NCBI RefSeq assembly: GCF_030538595.1
Contig: NZ_JAUNTS010000001.1
Coordinates: forward strand, 347,317 to 411,316
Length of the DNA: 64,000 bases
From: Kocuria sp.
GTDB taxonomy: Bacteria > Actinomycetota > Actinomycetes > Actinomycetales > Micrococcaceae
Reading direction: 5' to 3'
The notes under the pieces were generated by a model that did no database searches, was not told where the DNA came from, and worked only from the letters and a program-made list of their open reading frames with translations. Below, piece by piece: positions 43,910 to 52,614 of this stretch. A program made the translations under genes and the position numbers. The first letter of the stretch is position 1. The number at the start of each line of letters is the position of its first letter.

Positions 43910-45001
43910 TCAAGCGGCTTGGGGAATGCAAGCCGTGGAGGTGGGGTTCAAGGGAATCGGGGTATCCGTGAGGGGTTGAGCATGAGCTCGGGTAAGACTG
44001 CGCCAGATACGTCGGGCGATCGCGTTCTTCAAGCAACGCAGGGCTTCCATCACGGTCTTACCCTGTCCACGCAGACGTTCGTAATACTCCTTACCCGGCC
44101 CCTGAAGACGGACCTGAGTGATCGCGATACGGTGGATCGCGCAGTTCAACTGCCTATTCCCACCCCTGTTCAACCGAACTCTTCCCTCGGTCTTACCTGA
44201 CCAGACCGGGATCGGGGCGCAACCGGCGTACATCGCGAACTTCGACTCCGTAGAGAACCGTTTAATCCCAGCGCTCTCAGCAATAATCTTCGCAGCCGAG
44301 AGCTGCGCGCATCCGGGGATTTCCAGCAACACCGGCTCCACCTCACCCACCATGACCCGCAGCCGCGTATCAAGCTGCCTGATCGCTAGACAGAGCCGTT
44401 GCAGATCAGCCAGAACCATACCCGCGATCTCCGCAACGATCCCATCACTGGCCTCGATCACTGCCTGCACCCGTGCCTGAGCTGGCCGGTGAATCAGCGC
44501 CCGTGGGGCAGGGTCGAGTTCGGGATCAAGCTCATGCACATGCCAGCGCAGACGATTGATCACCCGAGTCCGTTCCGCGACCAGGTCTTCACGACGTGCC
44601 AGGACCAGCTTGATCTCCCGCGCCGGCTCATCAGTGAACGCGATCGGTAGATCTTCTTCTCTGGCCATCGCTCGGGCAACCGAGAGCGCATCAATCGGAT
44701 CGGACTTACCCCGAGTCCGGACCGCAGCGCGTTGACGGGCCATCAGCTTCGTCGGCACCCTCAGCACCGGCTCACCGTGGGCCAGGAGGTCGCGTTCAAC
44801 AAGACCGGTGAGGTGGCGACAGTCCTCCACCCCCCACCGGCGGTCCTGGTCGATGAAGGACTTCTTGGCCCAGCGGTAAGCCTTCTCGTGACCGCTGTGA
44901 GTCGCTCGGACAGTGATCTGTCCGATCTGTTTGCCTGCCGCATCAACGGCGACGAAGGTATGCGAGTTCTTGTGGACGTCAGCGCCGATCAGTACCACCA
45001 T
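43910..45001 (-). CDS. IS110-family transposase (DEDD/serine recombinase)
   Basis: The 363-residue protein has the N-terminal RuvC-like DEDD domain (VLIGADVHKNSH; VEDCRHL; RTRGKSDPIDA). The C-terminal Transposase_20 domain contains IPGCAQLSAAKIIAE and YAGCAPIPVWSGKTEGR, where the catalytic serine lies. It appears intact. RNA-guided IS110 enzymes use a bridge RNA from their own non-coding end. Confidence 0.95.
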   Translation of the reverse strand: MVVLIGADVHKNSHTFVAVDAAGKQIGQITVRATHSGHEKAYRWAKKSFIDQDRRWGVEDCRHLTGLVERDLLAHGEPVLRVPTKLMARQRAAVRTRGKSDPIDALSVARAMAREEDLPIAFTDEPAREIKLVLARREDLVAERTRVINRLRWHVHELDPELDPAPRALIHRPAQARVQAVIEASDGIVAEIAGMVLADLQRLCLAIRQLDTRLRVMVGEVEPVLLEIPGCAQLSAAKIIAESAGIKRFSTESKFAMYAGCAPIPVWSGKTEGRVRLNRGGNRQLNCAIHRIAITQVRLQGPGKEYYERLRGQGKTVMEALRCLKNAIARRIWRSLTRAHAQPLTDTPIPLNPTSTACIPQAA

Positions 45002-45245
45002 GGTGGTTGCCTCCCTTGAATTCGAGTGGGGGTTTAACGGTCGGGCCGGTCGGTGGACAAACCTCAGTGGGGCAGCTGCACGCTCCTATCAAGTCACGCC
45101 GACCGGTCCTTCCCACCCTGTGACGGCAATACGCATGCAAGCCAACTCAACGAACAGCGGCACCCAGCCTAGGAGCCAGTCACCAGGTGAAAAGGAATCC
45201 AACCACCGCGACACCCGCGGCACCAGCAAGCCTCACACTGACTTC
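45002..45245 (-). ncRNA. Candidate bridge RNA region of the IS110 element
   Basis: The non-coding part upstream of the transposase folds. CCGACCGG (45099-45106) pairs with CCGGTCGG (45046-45053) around a 45-base loop. That loop contains CTCCTATCAAG (45083-45093), which nearly repeats the element's terminal CTCCTATGTCAAG (43902-43914). A second hairpin pairs CCGCG with CGCGG near 45205-45220. A guide copy of the element end within a loop is what a donor-binding loop would need. Confidence 0.5.
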
Positions 45246-45248
45246 AGC

Positions 45249-46196
45249 CTAGTGATCGCGGGCAACCAGCACTGATTCGTAGAGCTCACGCTTGGAGACC
45301 CCGCGAGCGCCCGCCACGGCTCCGGCTGCATCCTTCAAGCGCACACCGTCGGCCACCAGAGCTTCCACTTCTTCCACCAGGTCTTCGGGTTTTTCGGGTT
45401 CGGGGGCGGGTGCCCCCTGGACAACCACCACGATCTCGCCGCGGACGCCGTCGGCCTCCACGCGTTCACGCAGTTGACGCAAGGTTCCGCGCAGCACTTC
45501 CTCGTGAAGTTTGGTCAGTTCCCGCGCCACCACACCGGGGCGCTGCCCACCAAATGCTTCCTCCAAGGCGGTAAGCATGGTCACCAGCCGATGCGGGGCT
45601 TCGTAGAACACCATAGTGCGCTGTTCAGTAGCCAGCTCGGTGAGCCTTGCTTCCCGCTGACCACTTTTGCGTGGCAGAAAGCCCTCAAACACAAAACGAT
45701 CACTCGGCAGTCCGGAAACCGCCAGAGCGCTCAGCACGGCCGACGGTCCGGGCAGCACCGTGATGGGCAAGCCCTCCGCTGCGGCTGCTGCTGCCACGCG
45801 GTAACCGGGGTCGGAGACGGTGGGCATCCCGGCGTCGCTTACCACAAGAACGGTGTGGCCCGTGCGCACCTCGGTGAGCAGCTCGCCGGCGCTGGAAGCC
45901 TCATTGTGTTCGTGATGAGCCACCAAACGCCCCCGCAGGGTGATGCCCAAGCCGCTGGCCAGTTTGCGGGTTCGCCGGGTGTCCTCGGCCGCAATCACAT
46001 CTGCCGTGGCCAATACCTCCCGCAGACGTTGTGTGGCATCACCCAGATTTCCAATGGGGGTGCCCGCCAGCACCAGTGCACCCGCAGGCAGCAGTTTGCC
46101 GGTTGTTGCACTGGTTCTTGAGTCGGTGCTCGGGCTGCCCTGAGCGGGACTGGAGGGTGCGGTGTGGTGCGGCTCGGTGCGGTCTTGAGAAGTCAC
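45249..46196 (-). CDS. rsmI: 16S rRNA (cytidine-1402-2'-O)-methyltransferase
   Basis: The ~315-residue SAM-dependent enzyme has LVLAGTPIGNLGDAT, AAEDTRRTRKLASGLGI, VSDAGMPTVSDPGYRV, LPGPSAVLSALAVSGLPSDRFVFEGFLPRK and MVFYEAPHRL, all typical of RsmI. A ~30-residue Ser/Thr-rich extension precedes the fold. I use the GTG at 46196. It is divergent from the mannosyltransferase gene with ~63 bases between. Confidence 0.93.
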   Translation of the reverse strand: MTSQDRTEPHHTAPSSPAQGSPSTDSRTSATTGKLLPAGALVLAGTPIGNLGDATQRLREVLATADVIAAEDTRRTRKLASGLGITLRGRLVAHHEHNEASSAGELLTEVRTGHTVLVVSDAGMPTVSDPGYRVAAAAAAEGLPITVLPGPSAVLSALAVSGLPSDRFVFEGFLPRKSGQREARLTELATEQRTMVFYEAPHRLVTMLTALEEAFGGQRPGVVARELTKLHEEVLRGTLRQLRERVEADGVRGEIVVVVQGAPAPEPEKPEDLVEEVEALVADGVRLKDAAGAVAGARGVSKRELYESVLVARDH

Positions 46197-46259
46197 GCAG
46201 TCAACTCTAGGCCGGACATTGCCCATTCAGCCGAGAACTTCCCACACAGTTCCCCTACC

Positions 46260-47912
46260 ATGACGGCCGTGACATCATCCCCCCCAGCACCTGAAACAAC
46301 CACCGGTGCGGCCACCGAATCCAGCGCGTGGACCCCTGCCCGGCAGGCCGTGGACACCGCGCAATTGCGGGAAAAGCTGCTGCCTTCCTGGCCCCCCGTT
46401 GCCACCTGGATGTGGTTGCTGCCCGTCCTGCCGGTGATCTTGGGTGCAGCCATGCGGTTCTGGCAGTTGAGCCGCCCGCAAGAGATCGCCTTTGACGAAA
46501 CCTATTACGTCAAGGACGGCTGGTCCTTGGTGCTCTCCGGTTTTGAGCAGCAGTGGCCAGATGGCGCCGACAGCGGATTTTCCAGCGGCAATGTGCCTGA
46601 CCCCACGGGAGATGCCTCTTTTGTGGTGCATCCACCGGTGGGCAAATGGCTGATCTGCCTGGGCATGGTGCTGTTTGGGCCGGACAATGCCTTTGGCTGG
46701 CGGTTCTTCCCGGCCGTTGCCGGCACCGCCATGATCGCCTTGGTGGTCATCGCGGCGCTGTTGATGTTCCGCTCCCCCGTGGTGGCTGCCATTGCCGGAA
46801 CACTGCTGGCCGTTGATGGACTGCACTTGACGCATTCGCGGCTTGCCCTGCTGGACATCTTCCTGGCCTTTTTCATCCTGCTGGCTTTTGTGTTTCTTCT
46901 CCTGGACCGCATTGACGGCCGAAAACGCCTGCTCAAACGCCTCACCGAACAATCCCGGAACAGCTCGCGCAATCCGTGGACATGGGGCCCCTGGCTTGGC
47001 ATCCGCTGGTGGCGCATTGCTGCGGGCATCTCCTGCGGCTTGGCCGTGGGCGTCAAATGGAATGCCCTGTACTTTGTGGCAGTGCTGGGGATCATGACCG
47101 TGCTCTGGGACATCGGTGCCCGCCGCACGGCGGGGATCACCGCCTGGTTACCCGCCGGGGTGCTCAAAGACGGCGTCTTTGCGTTTGTCTCCATGATCCC
47201 CGTGGCTTTGGTGACCTACGTGTCCACCTGGGTGGGTTGGCTCAGCACGTCCGGTGGTTATCACCGTCAGTGGGCGGTCAACAACCCGGGTGAGGGAGTG
47301 CAGTGGCTTCCGGATTCACTGCGCTCGCTCTGGGAGTACCACAAGGCGGCTTACGCCTTCCACGTGGGCCTGGATTCCGGCCACACCTACATGGCCGGTC
47401 CAGCGCAGTGGCCGATTCTGGGCCGTCCCACCTCTTATTTCTACGAATCATTCCAGCGGGGCGAAGCGGGGTGCACGGCCTCCAACTGCTCCCAGGCCAT
47501 CCTGAATCTGGGCAATCCCGTGATCTGGTGGAGCGCCATTCCGGTCATGATCGCCCTGCTGGTATTGGTGATCGTGTGGCGCAAGTGGCGCCTGGATTGG
47601 CGGATCCTCTCCCCCATGGCCCTGGTTGCCGTGGGCTGGCTCCCGTGGTTTGCCTACCCGGAACGTACCCAGTTCTACTTCTACGCACTGCCGTATCTGC
47701 CCTTCATGGTTTTGCTGCTGGCCGCTGGCATCAGCATGTTGATTCCAGCGCAGGACGCCAGCCGTTTGCACCGTTGGGTGAGTTGGGGGGTCATCGAAGT
47801 GTGGCTGGCGCTGGTGTTGGCTGTGGCTGCCTACTTCTGGCCCATTTGGACCGCCCAGGTCATCCCGTACGAATCCTGGCACCAACGCATGTGGTTCCCC
47901 AGCTGGATCTGA
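46260..47912 (+). CDS. pmt: Polyprenyl-phosphate-mannose--protein mannosyltransferase (PMT)
   Basis: The 550-residue GT-C enzyme has about ten membrane segments. The catalytic acidic loop is IAFDETYYVKDGWS and is followed by VHPPVGKW. It also has LHLTHSRLALLDIFLAFF and the C-terminal FYFYALPYLPFMV. It O-mannosylates exported proteins. The ATG at 46260 is used, since the upstream frame crosses the rsmI start. The pairing with rsmI is widespread in actinobacteria. Confidence 0.93.
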   Translation: MTAVTSSPPAPETTTGAATESSAWTPARQAVDTAQLREKLLPSWPPVATWMWLLPVLPVILGAAMRFWQLSRPQEIAFDETYYVKDGWSLVLSGFEQQWPDGADSGFSSGNVPDPTGDASFVVHPPVGKWLICLGMVLFGPDNAFGWRFFPAVAGTAMIALVVIAALLMFRSPVVAAIAGTLLAVDGLHLTHSRLALLDIFLAFFILLAFVFLLLDRIDGRKRLLKRLTEQSRNSSRNPWTWGPWLGIRWWRIAAGISCGLAVGVKWNALYFVAVLGIMTVLWDIGARRTAGITAWLPAGVLKDGVFAFVSMIPVALVTYVSTWVGWLSTSGGYHRQWAVNNPGEGVQWLPDSLRSLWEYHKAAYAFHVGLDSGHTYMAGPAQWPILGRPTSYFYESFQRGEAGCTASNCSQAILNLGNPVIWWSAIPVMIALLVLVIVWRKWRLDWRILSPMALVAVGWLPWFAYPERTQFYFYALPYLPFMVLLLAAGISMLIPAQDASRLHRWVSWGVIEVWLALVLAVAAYFWPIWTAQVIPYESWHQRMWFPSWI

Positions 47913-47965
47913 CTGCGGGTGACCACACCACGTCATCTGTGACCAGAGTTCACCTGCTCAGACCC

Positions 47966-49075
47966 TCACCGGAGGTGACGACGTCGTAACGCCCGCCGGC
48001 CCCACACAATCACCACCGCACACCCCGCCACGGTCAACAGCGCCACCGTGGCCGCAGCATCCACCCAGAATCGGGTGGGGTACAGCCGGATGAGGGTGTC
48101 CGAAAGGCTGAAAGTCCAGGTGCCATCGGCAAAGAACAGGCCGTGGAAGGTGGAAAAGAACCATTCCCAGGACAGTGCCCCCACCACCGCAAGCACCACC
48201 AATGCGGCAATGCTGACCCAGGCTCCGCGCACTGCAGCACGGATCAGCCCCGCCGCATCCTGCCGACGCCGCAGCAGCACAGACACCGCTGCCAGCAGCA
48301 CAACCACCAGGGCGAACCCCAAGCCGAACTGCATCACGTACTTCACGTCCGTCATGTGGGAGATTTCTTCCGGACGGAACCAGGCCAGTCCATTGGCGGT
48401 GCGGACATCCCCCAGAAAGCTGGACGGTGCCCAGTTCAGGATGTAGTCCACCCCGTGAGAGCCCAGGCTCATCCTTTCGTCAGGACCGAATCCGTAGGGG
48501 TCCTCCGGAAACCCGGGGCGGTGGTACTCCGCCCACAAGAACATGGGGGAAGCCACCAGGCGTACAGCCAGTGCCAGCAGACCGAGCGGCACCGCAACTC
48601 CAACCAAGATTCGGGTCAAAATCCTGATCACCGAAGACTGACCAGCTGCCCCCGTCACGTCCTCCCGCGTGCGCCCCGAGGACAGTCGATCCCACGCGGG
48701 AGCATCACGGTCGGGGTCGGCCTGGGTGGAGGCCACAGGTTGCCCGGGCTCGGCGTCGTTGCCTTGACGGCCTTGTGCCGCATCCCTCACCGGGGCTTCC
48801 CCGCTCCGCCCCCGCGCCCACGGCCCGCCAGCGGGCTGATCGGGCGCGGGCTCCGCGGCCACCGCGCGGATGGATCCCGTTTCCGTAGGGATGTTGCGCA
48901 GCAGATCCATGGAACCGGTGGGTGTTACCGCAGCCCCCAGACGGCTCCATCCCTCAGCATCCTGGTGTGAACCGTTACGGGTGTTCGCCACTGCACTCTC
49001 AGAATCGCCGTGTGCGTCCGCAGGCGCAGTGTTGGATTCAGCGGGCTGTTGGCTGTGGCGTCGTCGAGGGCTCAC
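47966..49075 (-). CDS. DUF1461 / TIGR01906 integral membrane protein
   Basis: The 369-residue protein has a ~150-residue disordered N-terminus. Four membrane segments follow, around MSLGSHGVDYILNW, GLAWFRPEEISHMTDVKYVM and FFSTFHGLFFADGTWTFSLSDTLIRLYPTRFW. These match DUF1461, the family that includes the lipoprotein transacylase Lit of some Firmicutes. The actinobacterial role is not established. GGAAGT precedes the GTG start. Confidence 0.82.
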   Translation of the reverse strand: MSPRRRHSQQPAESNTAPADAHGDSESAVANTRNGSHQDAEGWSRLGAAVTPTGSMDLLRNIPTETGSIRAVAAEPAPDQPAGGPWARGRSGEAPVRDAAQGRQGNDAEPGQPVASTQADPDRDAPAWDRLSSGRTREDVTGAAGQSSVIRILTRILVGVAVPLGLLALAVRLVASPMFLWAEYHRPGFPEDPYGFGPDERMSLGSHGVDYILNWAPSSFLGDVRTANGLAWFRPEEISHMTDVKYVMQFGLGFALVVVLLAAVSVLLRRRQDAAGLIRAAVRGAWVSIAALVVLAVVGALSWEWFFSTFHGLFFADGTWTFSLSDTLIRLYPTRFWVDAAATVALLTVAGCAVVIVWGRRALRRRHLR

Positions 49076-49111
49076 GGGGTACTTCCTTCAAGGCAACCCC
49101 GGCCACGGTAC

Positions 49112-49411
49112 TTATGCGTCAGAGGTCTGGGCCAAGGGTAGAAAATTCGGAATCCCGTCTGTCACGGGAAACACTGGATGGACACCTTCACGGAACGGGC
49201 GTTCACTCATCAGATGATGCTCGTCCACGGCCACAAGTTTGGCACGTGTCATGGGGCACCGGAGCACGGCGCGCAACGCAGGCGACAGGGAAGAAACTCC
49301 ATCACCCCGCCGCATTCGCACTACAGGTGGCTGCGATGCCCCGTCGGCAGGCGCTTGCGCTGTGGAGGTGCGCTCTGAGTCCGAGGGGGAGGTGGGGGGA
49401 GTTGAAGTCAT
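49112..49411 (-). CDS. Trm112-family small protein
   Basis: The 99-residue protein has a disordered first half, then LSPALRAVLRCPMTRAKLVAVDE and HPVFPVTDGIPNFLP. These are the Trm112 zinc-ribbon-like motifs, although only one cysteine remains. Such proteins sit next to DUF3499 and whiB2 in actinobacteria, as here. Their partner is unknown. Confidence 0.82.
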   Translation of the reverse strand: MTSTPPTSPSDSERTSTAQAPADGASQPPVVRMRRGDGVSSLSPALRAVLRCPMTRAKLVAVDEHHLMSERPFREGVHPVFPVTDGIPNFLPLAQTSDA

Positions 49412-49465
49412 GGGAGGCGTCTTTCCAATTCCCGCTGGAGTTCTGTTGTCTTGTTTTCTGGGGGC

Positions 49466-50245
49466 TCAGGTGTGACGCCGCGGACGACGACGCAGGTGCG
49501 GAATCCGCATTCCCCGCGGTTGATCCGCAGTGGCGTCACTGTTTGCGGCGGAGTCGGGGGTGTCCCGCGCAAAAATCTCATTCACCAGTGAGTCTTCATC
49601 ATCGTAAAACTGCTCGGTGTCTTCCGGGAATCCTTGACGGTCGGAATCCTCAGCACCGTCCGGAGGCTGGGGGGAAGGTTCGGCACCCTGTTCAAGATCA
49701 GAAAGTTCAAGCTCGGAGGGTTCAAGCTCAGAAGGCTCGGCAGCAGAAGCCGATGATGGACTCGCATCAGGCACCGCAGCCAGCCTGGGTGTGTTCTCCG
49801 GGCTGGTCTGGTTCGCTGCACGGGCACCGGTAGAGGATTCCCGATCAGTCGGGGTGGACGTGGTTCGCGGGCCGTCTGATCGCACCCGGTCCACTGATTG
49901 CAGGCGATCCACTGGCCGTTCACGCTCTGGCTGAGCGCTCTGGTCCGCCGGAGTCCGACTGAGGCCGGGGGTCAGTTCCGTAATACTCGCGTGGCTCGCA
50001 GCCGTCAGGCTCTCCCCGGGCACGGGGACTTCCACGCGCAGAACCTCCCACCCGCGCGGGGCCGTCATCCGCGCCGCGTGAATTTCACACAGGTCATAGG
50101 CGTGGGGTTCGTTGTGAACCGACAGCGGACCGATCACCGCAGTGGAATCGGCGTACACGTAAGTCAGGGTGCTCAGTGCTTCACGCTTGCAGCCTTGGCG
50201 GGAGCACAGTCGCGCCAGCGGAGCTTCGGAAGACGTGGAGGCCAC
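49466..50245 (-). CDS. DUF3499 protein
   Basis: The 259-residue protein begins with the DUF3499 domain: LCSRQGCKREALSTLTYVYADSTAVIGPL and AYDLCEIHAARMTAPRGWEVLRVE. The Cys/His pattern suggests a metal site. A ~160-residue acidic, Ser/Glu-rich tail follows. AGGAG seven bases before the GTG at 50245 sets the start, and the longer open frame overlaps whiB2. It lies 19 bases after the whiB2 stop and is probably co-transcribed. Confidence 0.85.
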   Translation of the reverse strand: MASTSSEAPLARLCSRQGCKREALSTLTYVYADSTAVIGPLSVHNEPHAYDLCEIHAARMTAPRGWEVLRVEVPVPGESLTAASHASITELTPGLSRTPADQSAQPERERPVDRLQSVDRVRSDGPRTTSTPTDRESSTGARAANQTSPENTPRLAAVPDASPSSASAAEPSELEPSELELSDLEQGAEPSPQPPDGAEDSDRQGFPEDTEQFYDDEDSLVNEIFARDTPDSAANSDATADQPRGMRIPHLRRRPRRHT

Positions 50246-50264
50246 GGGTTGGCTCCTGGGAGCT

Positions 50265-50744
50265 TCAGCGCCCGGCGCGGCGCAGGCGACGCCGCTCCCG
50301 TTCGGACAAACCGCCCCAGATACCAAATTTCTCATCATGCGCCATGGCGTAGTCCAGGCATTCTGAACGCACGGGGCAGGCTTCACACACGCGCTTGGCG
50401 TCCCGAGTGGATCCGCCCTTCTCCGGGAAGAATGCCTCCGGATCGGTCTGAGCGCACAGTGCGTCAGTTTGCCAGGCCAGCTCGCCCTCATCGCCATCGG
50501 TCCCGTATTCACCGGCCACTGCCTGCCAGATGGAACCTGGCACCGCGGCGGCATCCGAAACCTGCTCAGATGACTCCGGCGCACCCACATACTGGCGCTG
50601 CGCCGACTGAGTGGAGTCCGAATAGCGCTGAGCGGCATCAGGATCAACCGGGTCCAGGAACCAATCCTGCGGAACAGAACGGCTTCCCCGCCGTCGCCGT
50701 GCGGCCTGTGCCACCTCGGCGTTGTTGTAGGCGGGCTCTCCCAT
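50265..50744 (-). CDS. whiB2: WhiB-family Fe-S transcriptional regulator, WhiB2-like
   Basis: The 159-residue protein has four cluster cysteines (TDALCAQTDPEAFFPEKGG; VCEACPVRSECLDYA), the turn FGIWGGLSERERRRLRR, and a basic tail. GGAAGGA before the ATG at 50744 fixes the start. The order whiB2-DUF3499-Trm112 matches the mycobacterial whiB2 (whmD) locus, which is linked to cell division. A ~75-residue N-terminal extension is present. Confidence 0.92.
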   Translation of the reverse strand: MGEPAYNNAEVAQAARRRRGSRSVPQDWFLDPVDPDAAQRYSDSTQSAQRQYVGAPESSEQVSDAAAVPGSIWQAVAGEYGTDGDEGELAWQTDALCAQTDPEAFFPEKGGSTRDAKRVCEACPVRSECLDYAMAHDEKFGIWGGLSERERRRLRRAGR

Positions 50745-50913
50745 GGTGTTCCTTCCGGTCAGTTGGCCAGGGGTGGCGGCTGCAGGAGCCACCGGGGCGA
50801 GTGCGGTCCGGACTGGTTCCGCTCGGGGACACGCTGACCTAGACTTCTAGAGTCTGCGATTCGGGGGCTTCCGAGCACCTGTCAGGGGCTTACGGCACCT
50901 CGCCACTGAATTA

Positions 50914-50943
50914 ATTACACGCTTGTAAGCACTCAATCGTCAA
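50914..50943 (-). promoter_or_regulatory. whiB2 promoter
   Basis: On the minus strand TTGACG (50943-50938) and TGTAAT (50919-50914) are separated by 18 bases, a good match to primary sigma sites. Transcription would start ~160 bases before the whiB2 ATG. Confidence 0.6.
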
Positions 50944-50951
50944 GCTCGAAT

Positions 50952-50970
50952 TTCAAGTTGACAACTTGAA
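50952..50970. promoter_or_regulatory. Perfect 19-bp palindrome upstream of the whiB2 promoter
   Basis: TTCAAGTTG and CAACTTGAA flank a single central A. It lies just upstream of the -35 box, where an activator or autoregulator would bind. A weaker half site (TCTTGAAC) follows near 50988. Confidence 0.6.
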
Positions 50971-51060
50971 CATCACCGTTCAGGACTCTTGAACGTGTGG
51001 CTGGACGAGCACAATCACTGCACGTCACCCCCGGAAGTCACCGCCACCGCGGGAGGTCCC

Positions 51061-51990
51061 ATGCCCATGATGCCCACCAGCAGCCACCACCGGCCCCGCA
51101 CGGTGTCAGCAATTTTTGAGCGCTTGGCCGCTCAGCCCACTCCGGCTGTGGTCTTCTACGGGCACGACGGCGGCCGAGTGGAGCTGTCCGGGCGTGTGTT
51201 TGAAAACTGGGTGGCAAAAACTGCCAACCTCCTGATGGATGATCTGGGCCTGATGACCGGTGACCGCACCCTGGTGGAGCCCTCCATGCACTGGCGCAAT
51301 GCCGTGGTCATGGCTGCCGCGTGGCGCATAGGCGCCACAGTGGAACTCCGCACACCGGATGAATCGCAATCGTCGGTGGGTGCCGGCGAACCGGCCGCGC
51401 TGGCCGTCGCACTGGTGGATTCACGCAACGCACCGGCAGACTCACATGATCAGGTGGTGGGAGCTGGCGACCGGGCGGTGGAAGCACACGACCAGACCGC
51501 AGTCTCCCCACGCGAGGCCCCAGATCTGCCCACTCCCCCACGCACTGCGCCACCAATGGCCCAGAACCCGGCGTTCCAGGCCCAAGCCGATGATCTGATG
51601 CTGCTGGCCTATCCGGCACTGGCCATGAGCCTCCCGCAAGATCAGCTCCCGCCGGGAGCCATTGATTTCTGTGCGGAAGTCAGGGCCCACGGAGACCATT
51701 TCTCCGCTGTGCCTGCGCCTGCGGAATCTCAGCCGGCTCTGGTCGCAGGCCCCCTGCTGTGGACCACAGGTGATCTACTGACTCAGGCGACCACGCACGC
51801 CGACCAGCTGGGGGCGCACAACTCCCCGGTCACAGCGGTGCATCTGGACAGCTCCACCTGGTCACCGGCGCTTCTGGCCGGGGCGCTAGGAGCTTGGATG
51901 ACCGGCACAGCGGTGGTGATCACGGATCGCACACCCGAGAACGTGGAGCATCTGTTGGCCTCGGAAAAGGTGCAGCTGGCCTGGACCTAG
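51061..51990 (+). CDS. TIGR03089 family protein (partial AMP-ligase fold)
   Basis: The ~309-residue protein matches TIGR03089, an actinobacterial family that resembles the first part of acyl-adenylate enzymes. It has AIFERLAAQPTPAVVFYGHDGGRVELSGRVFENWVAKTANLL and, near the end, PVTAVHLDSSTWSPALLAGALGAWMTGTAVVI. No P-loop or adenylation motif is seen, so catalysis is doubtful. GGGAGGT precedes ATGs at 51061 and 51067. A middle section (~110-170) is low complexity. Confidence 0.8.
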   Translation: MPMMPTSSHHRPRTVSAIFERLAAQPTPAVVFYGHDGGRVELSGRVFENWVAKTANLLMDDLGLMTGDRTLVEPSMHWRNAVVMAAAWRIGATVELRTPDESQSSVGAGEPAALAVALVDSRNAPADSHDQVVGAGDRAVEAHDQTAVSPREAPDLPTPPRTAPPMAQNPAFQAQADDLMLLAYPALAMSLPQDQLPPGAIDFCAEVRAHGDHFSAVPAPAESQPALVAGPLLWTTGDLLTQATTHADQLGAHNSPVTAVHLDSSTWSPALLAGALGAWMTGTAVVITDRTPENVEHLLASEKVQLAWT

Positions 51991-52002
51991 CACCCCGGTG
52001 CT
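51989..52002. terminator. Small hairpin at the end of the TIGR03089 gene
   Basis: AGCAC and GTGCT pair around CCCG. It overlaps the stop codon and lies before the convergent GtrA gene. Confidence 0.35.
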
Positions 52003-52017
52003 CAGCTGGCCGTGGGA

Positions 52018-52614
52018 CTAGCGACCGGTGGGGCCGGTGGTGTTCGAGTCCGCGGCAGCTGAATCGGTGCCGTCGGAAGGTGTGGAGGGCGCCGTCGTTT
52101 TGGCTTTGACCACGGGAATCCGCCCGGTGATCGCTGCCATTTCCGAGGTGGTGGAGGGCGCAAACCCGGGTTCGTCGTCCAGCTTGACGGCATAAACCCA
52201 GAATCGGTACGCAAAGTACCTGAAAATGGTGCCCAGGGCCGTTCCCACGATGGTGCCGGAGATGAAGGAGGCCGTGGGGCTGGTCAATCCGAGCACGTAG
52301 TAGCTGACCACCACACAACCCAGTTCGATCAACATGCCAATGCCGTTGGCGATCAAGAACTGGAACAGTTCCTTCTTGGTGTCCGACTGGCGCTTGTCCC
52401 GGAAGGTCCAGTAGCGGTTGGCCACCCAGGAGAACAGCGTGGCAACCACCGTGGCAATGGCTTTGGCTTTGACGTGGCCGCCATCTTGAAACACCGTGTG
52501 CATCAGAATCCAGACCACACCGGCGTTGACCAGGAAGGCCAGGCCACCCACGGCGCCGAACTTCATCAGCTCCGCCATGAAAAGGTGCCAAATGGCCTTG
52601 AAACGGTTGATCAT
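52018..52614 (-). CDS. GtrA-family membrane protein
   Basis: The 198-residue protein has four membrane segments with FGAVGGLAFLVNAGVVWIL, ATLFSWVANRYWTFRDKRQS and GTIFRYFAYRFWVYAV, the GtrA signature. GtrA proteins help move polyprenyl-linked sugars during cell-surface polysaccharide synthesis. A ~50-residue disordered tail ends the protein. Confidence 0.9.
   Translation of the reverse strand: MINRFKAIWHLFMAELMKFGAVGGLAFLVNAGVVWILMHTVFQDGGHVKAKAIATVVATLFSWVANRYWTFRDKRQSDTKKELFQFLIANGIGMLIELGCVVVSYYVLGLTSPTASFISGTIVGTALGTIFRYFAYRFWVYAVKLDDEPGFAPSTTSEMAAITGRIPVVKAKTTAPSTPSDGTDSAAADSNTTGPTGR

Larger units (their letters stand above)
43902..45245 (-). mobile_element. IS110-family insertion sequence (left boundary approximate)
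   Basis: The element contains one transposase and a ~240-base non-coding region before it. There are no terminal inverted repeats, as expected for the family. The end near 43902 is inferred from the junction CATG-N5-CTCCTA, which resembles the published target consensus of the related IS900 (CATG, 4-6 bases, CNCCTT). The far end is somewhere between ~45180 and 45248. Confidence 0.8.
50745..51060. other. Divergent control region between whiB2 and the TIGR03089 gene
   Basis: This 316-bp AT-richer gap holds the whiB2 promoter (50914-50943), a perfect 19-bp palindrome (50952-50970), and a short inverted repeat AGACT/AGTCT near 50842-50856. No small gene is recognised. Confidence 0.7.

Noticed and set aside
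43587..46196. A composite transposon around the glutaredoxin and rsmI genes
   Set aside because: Only one insertion sequence is present and the flanking genes are housekeeping types.
50952..50970. LexA, HAIR or ParB site
   Set aside because: The palindrome matches none of those consensus sequences.
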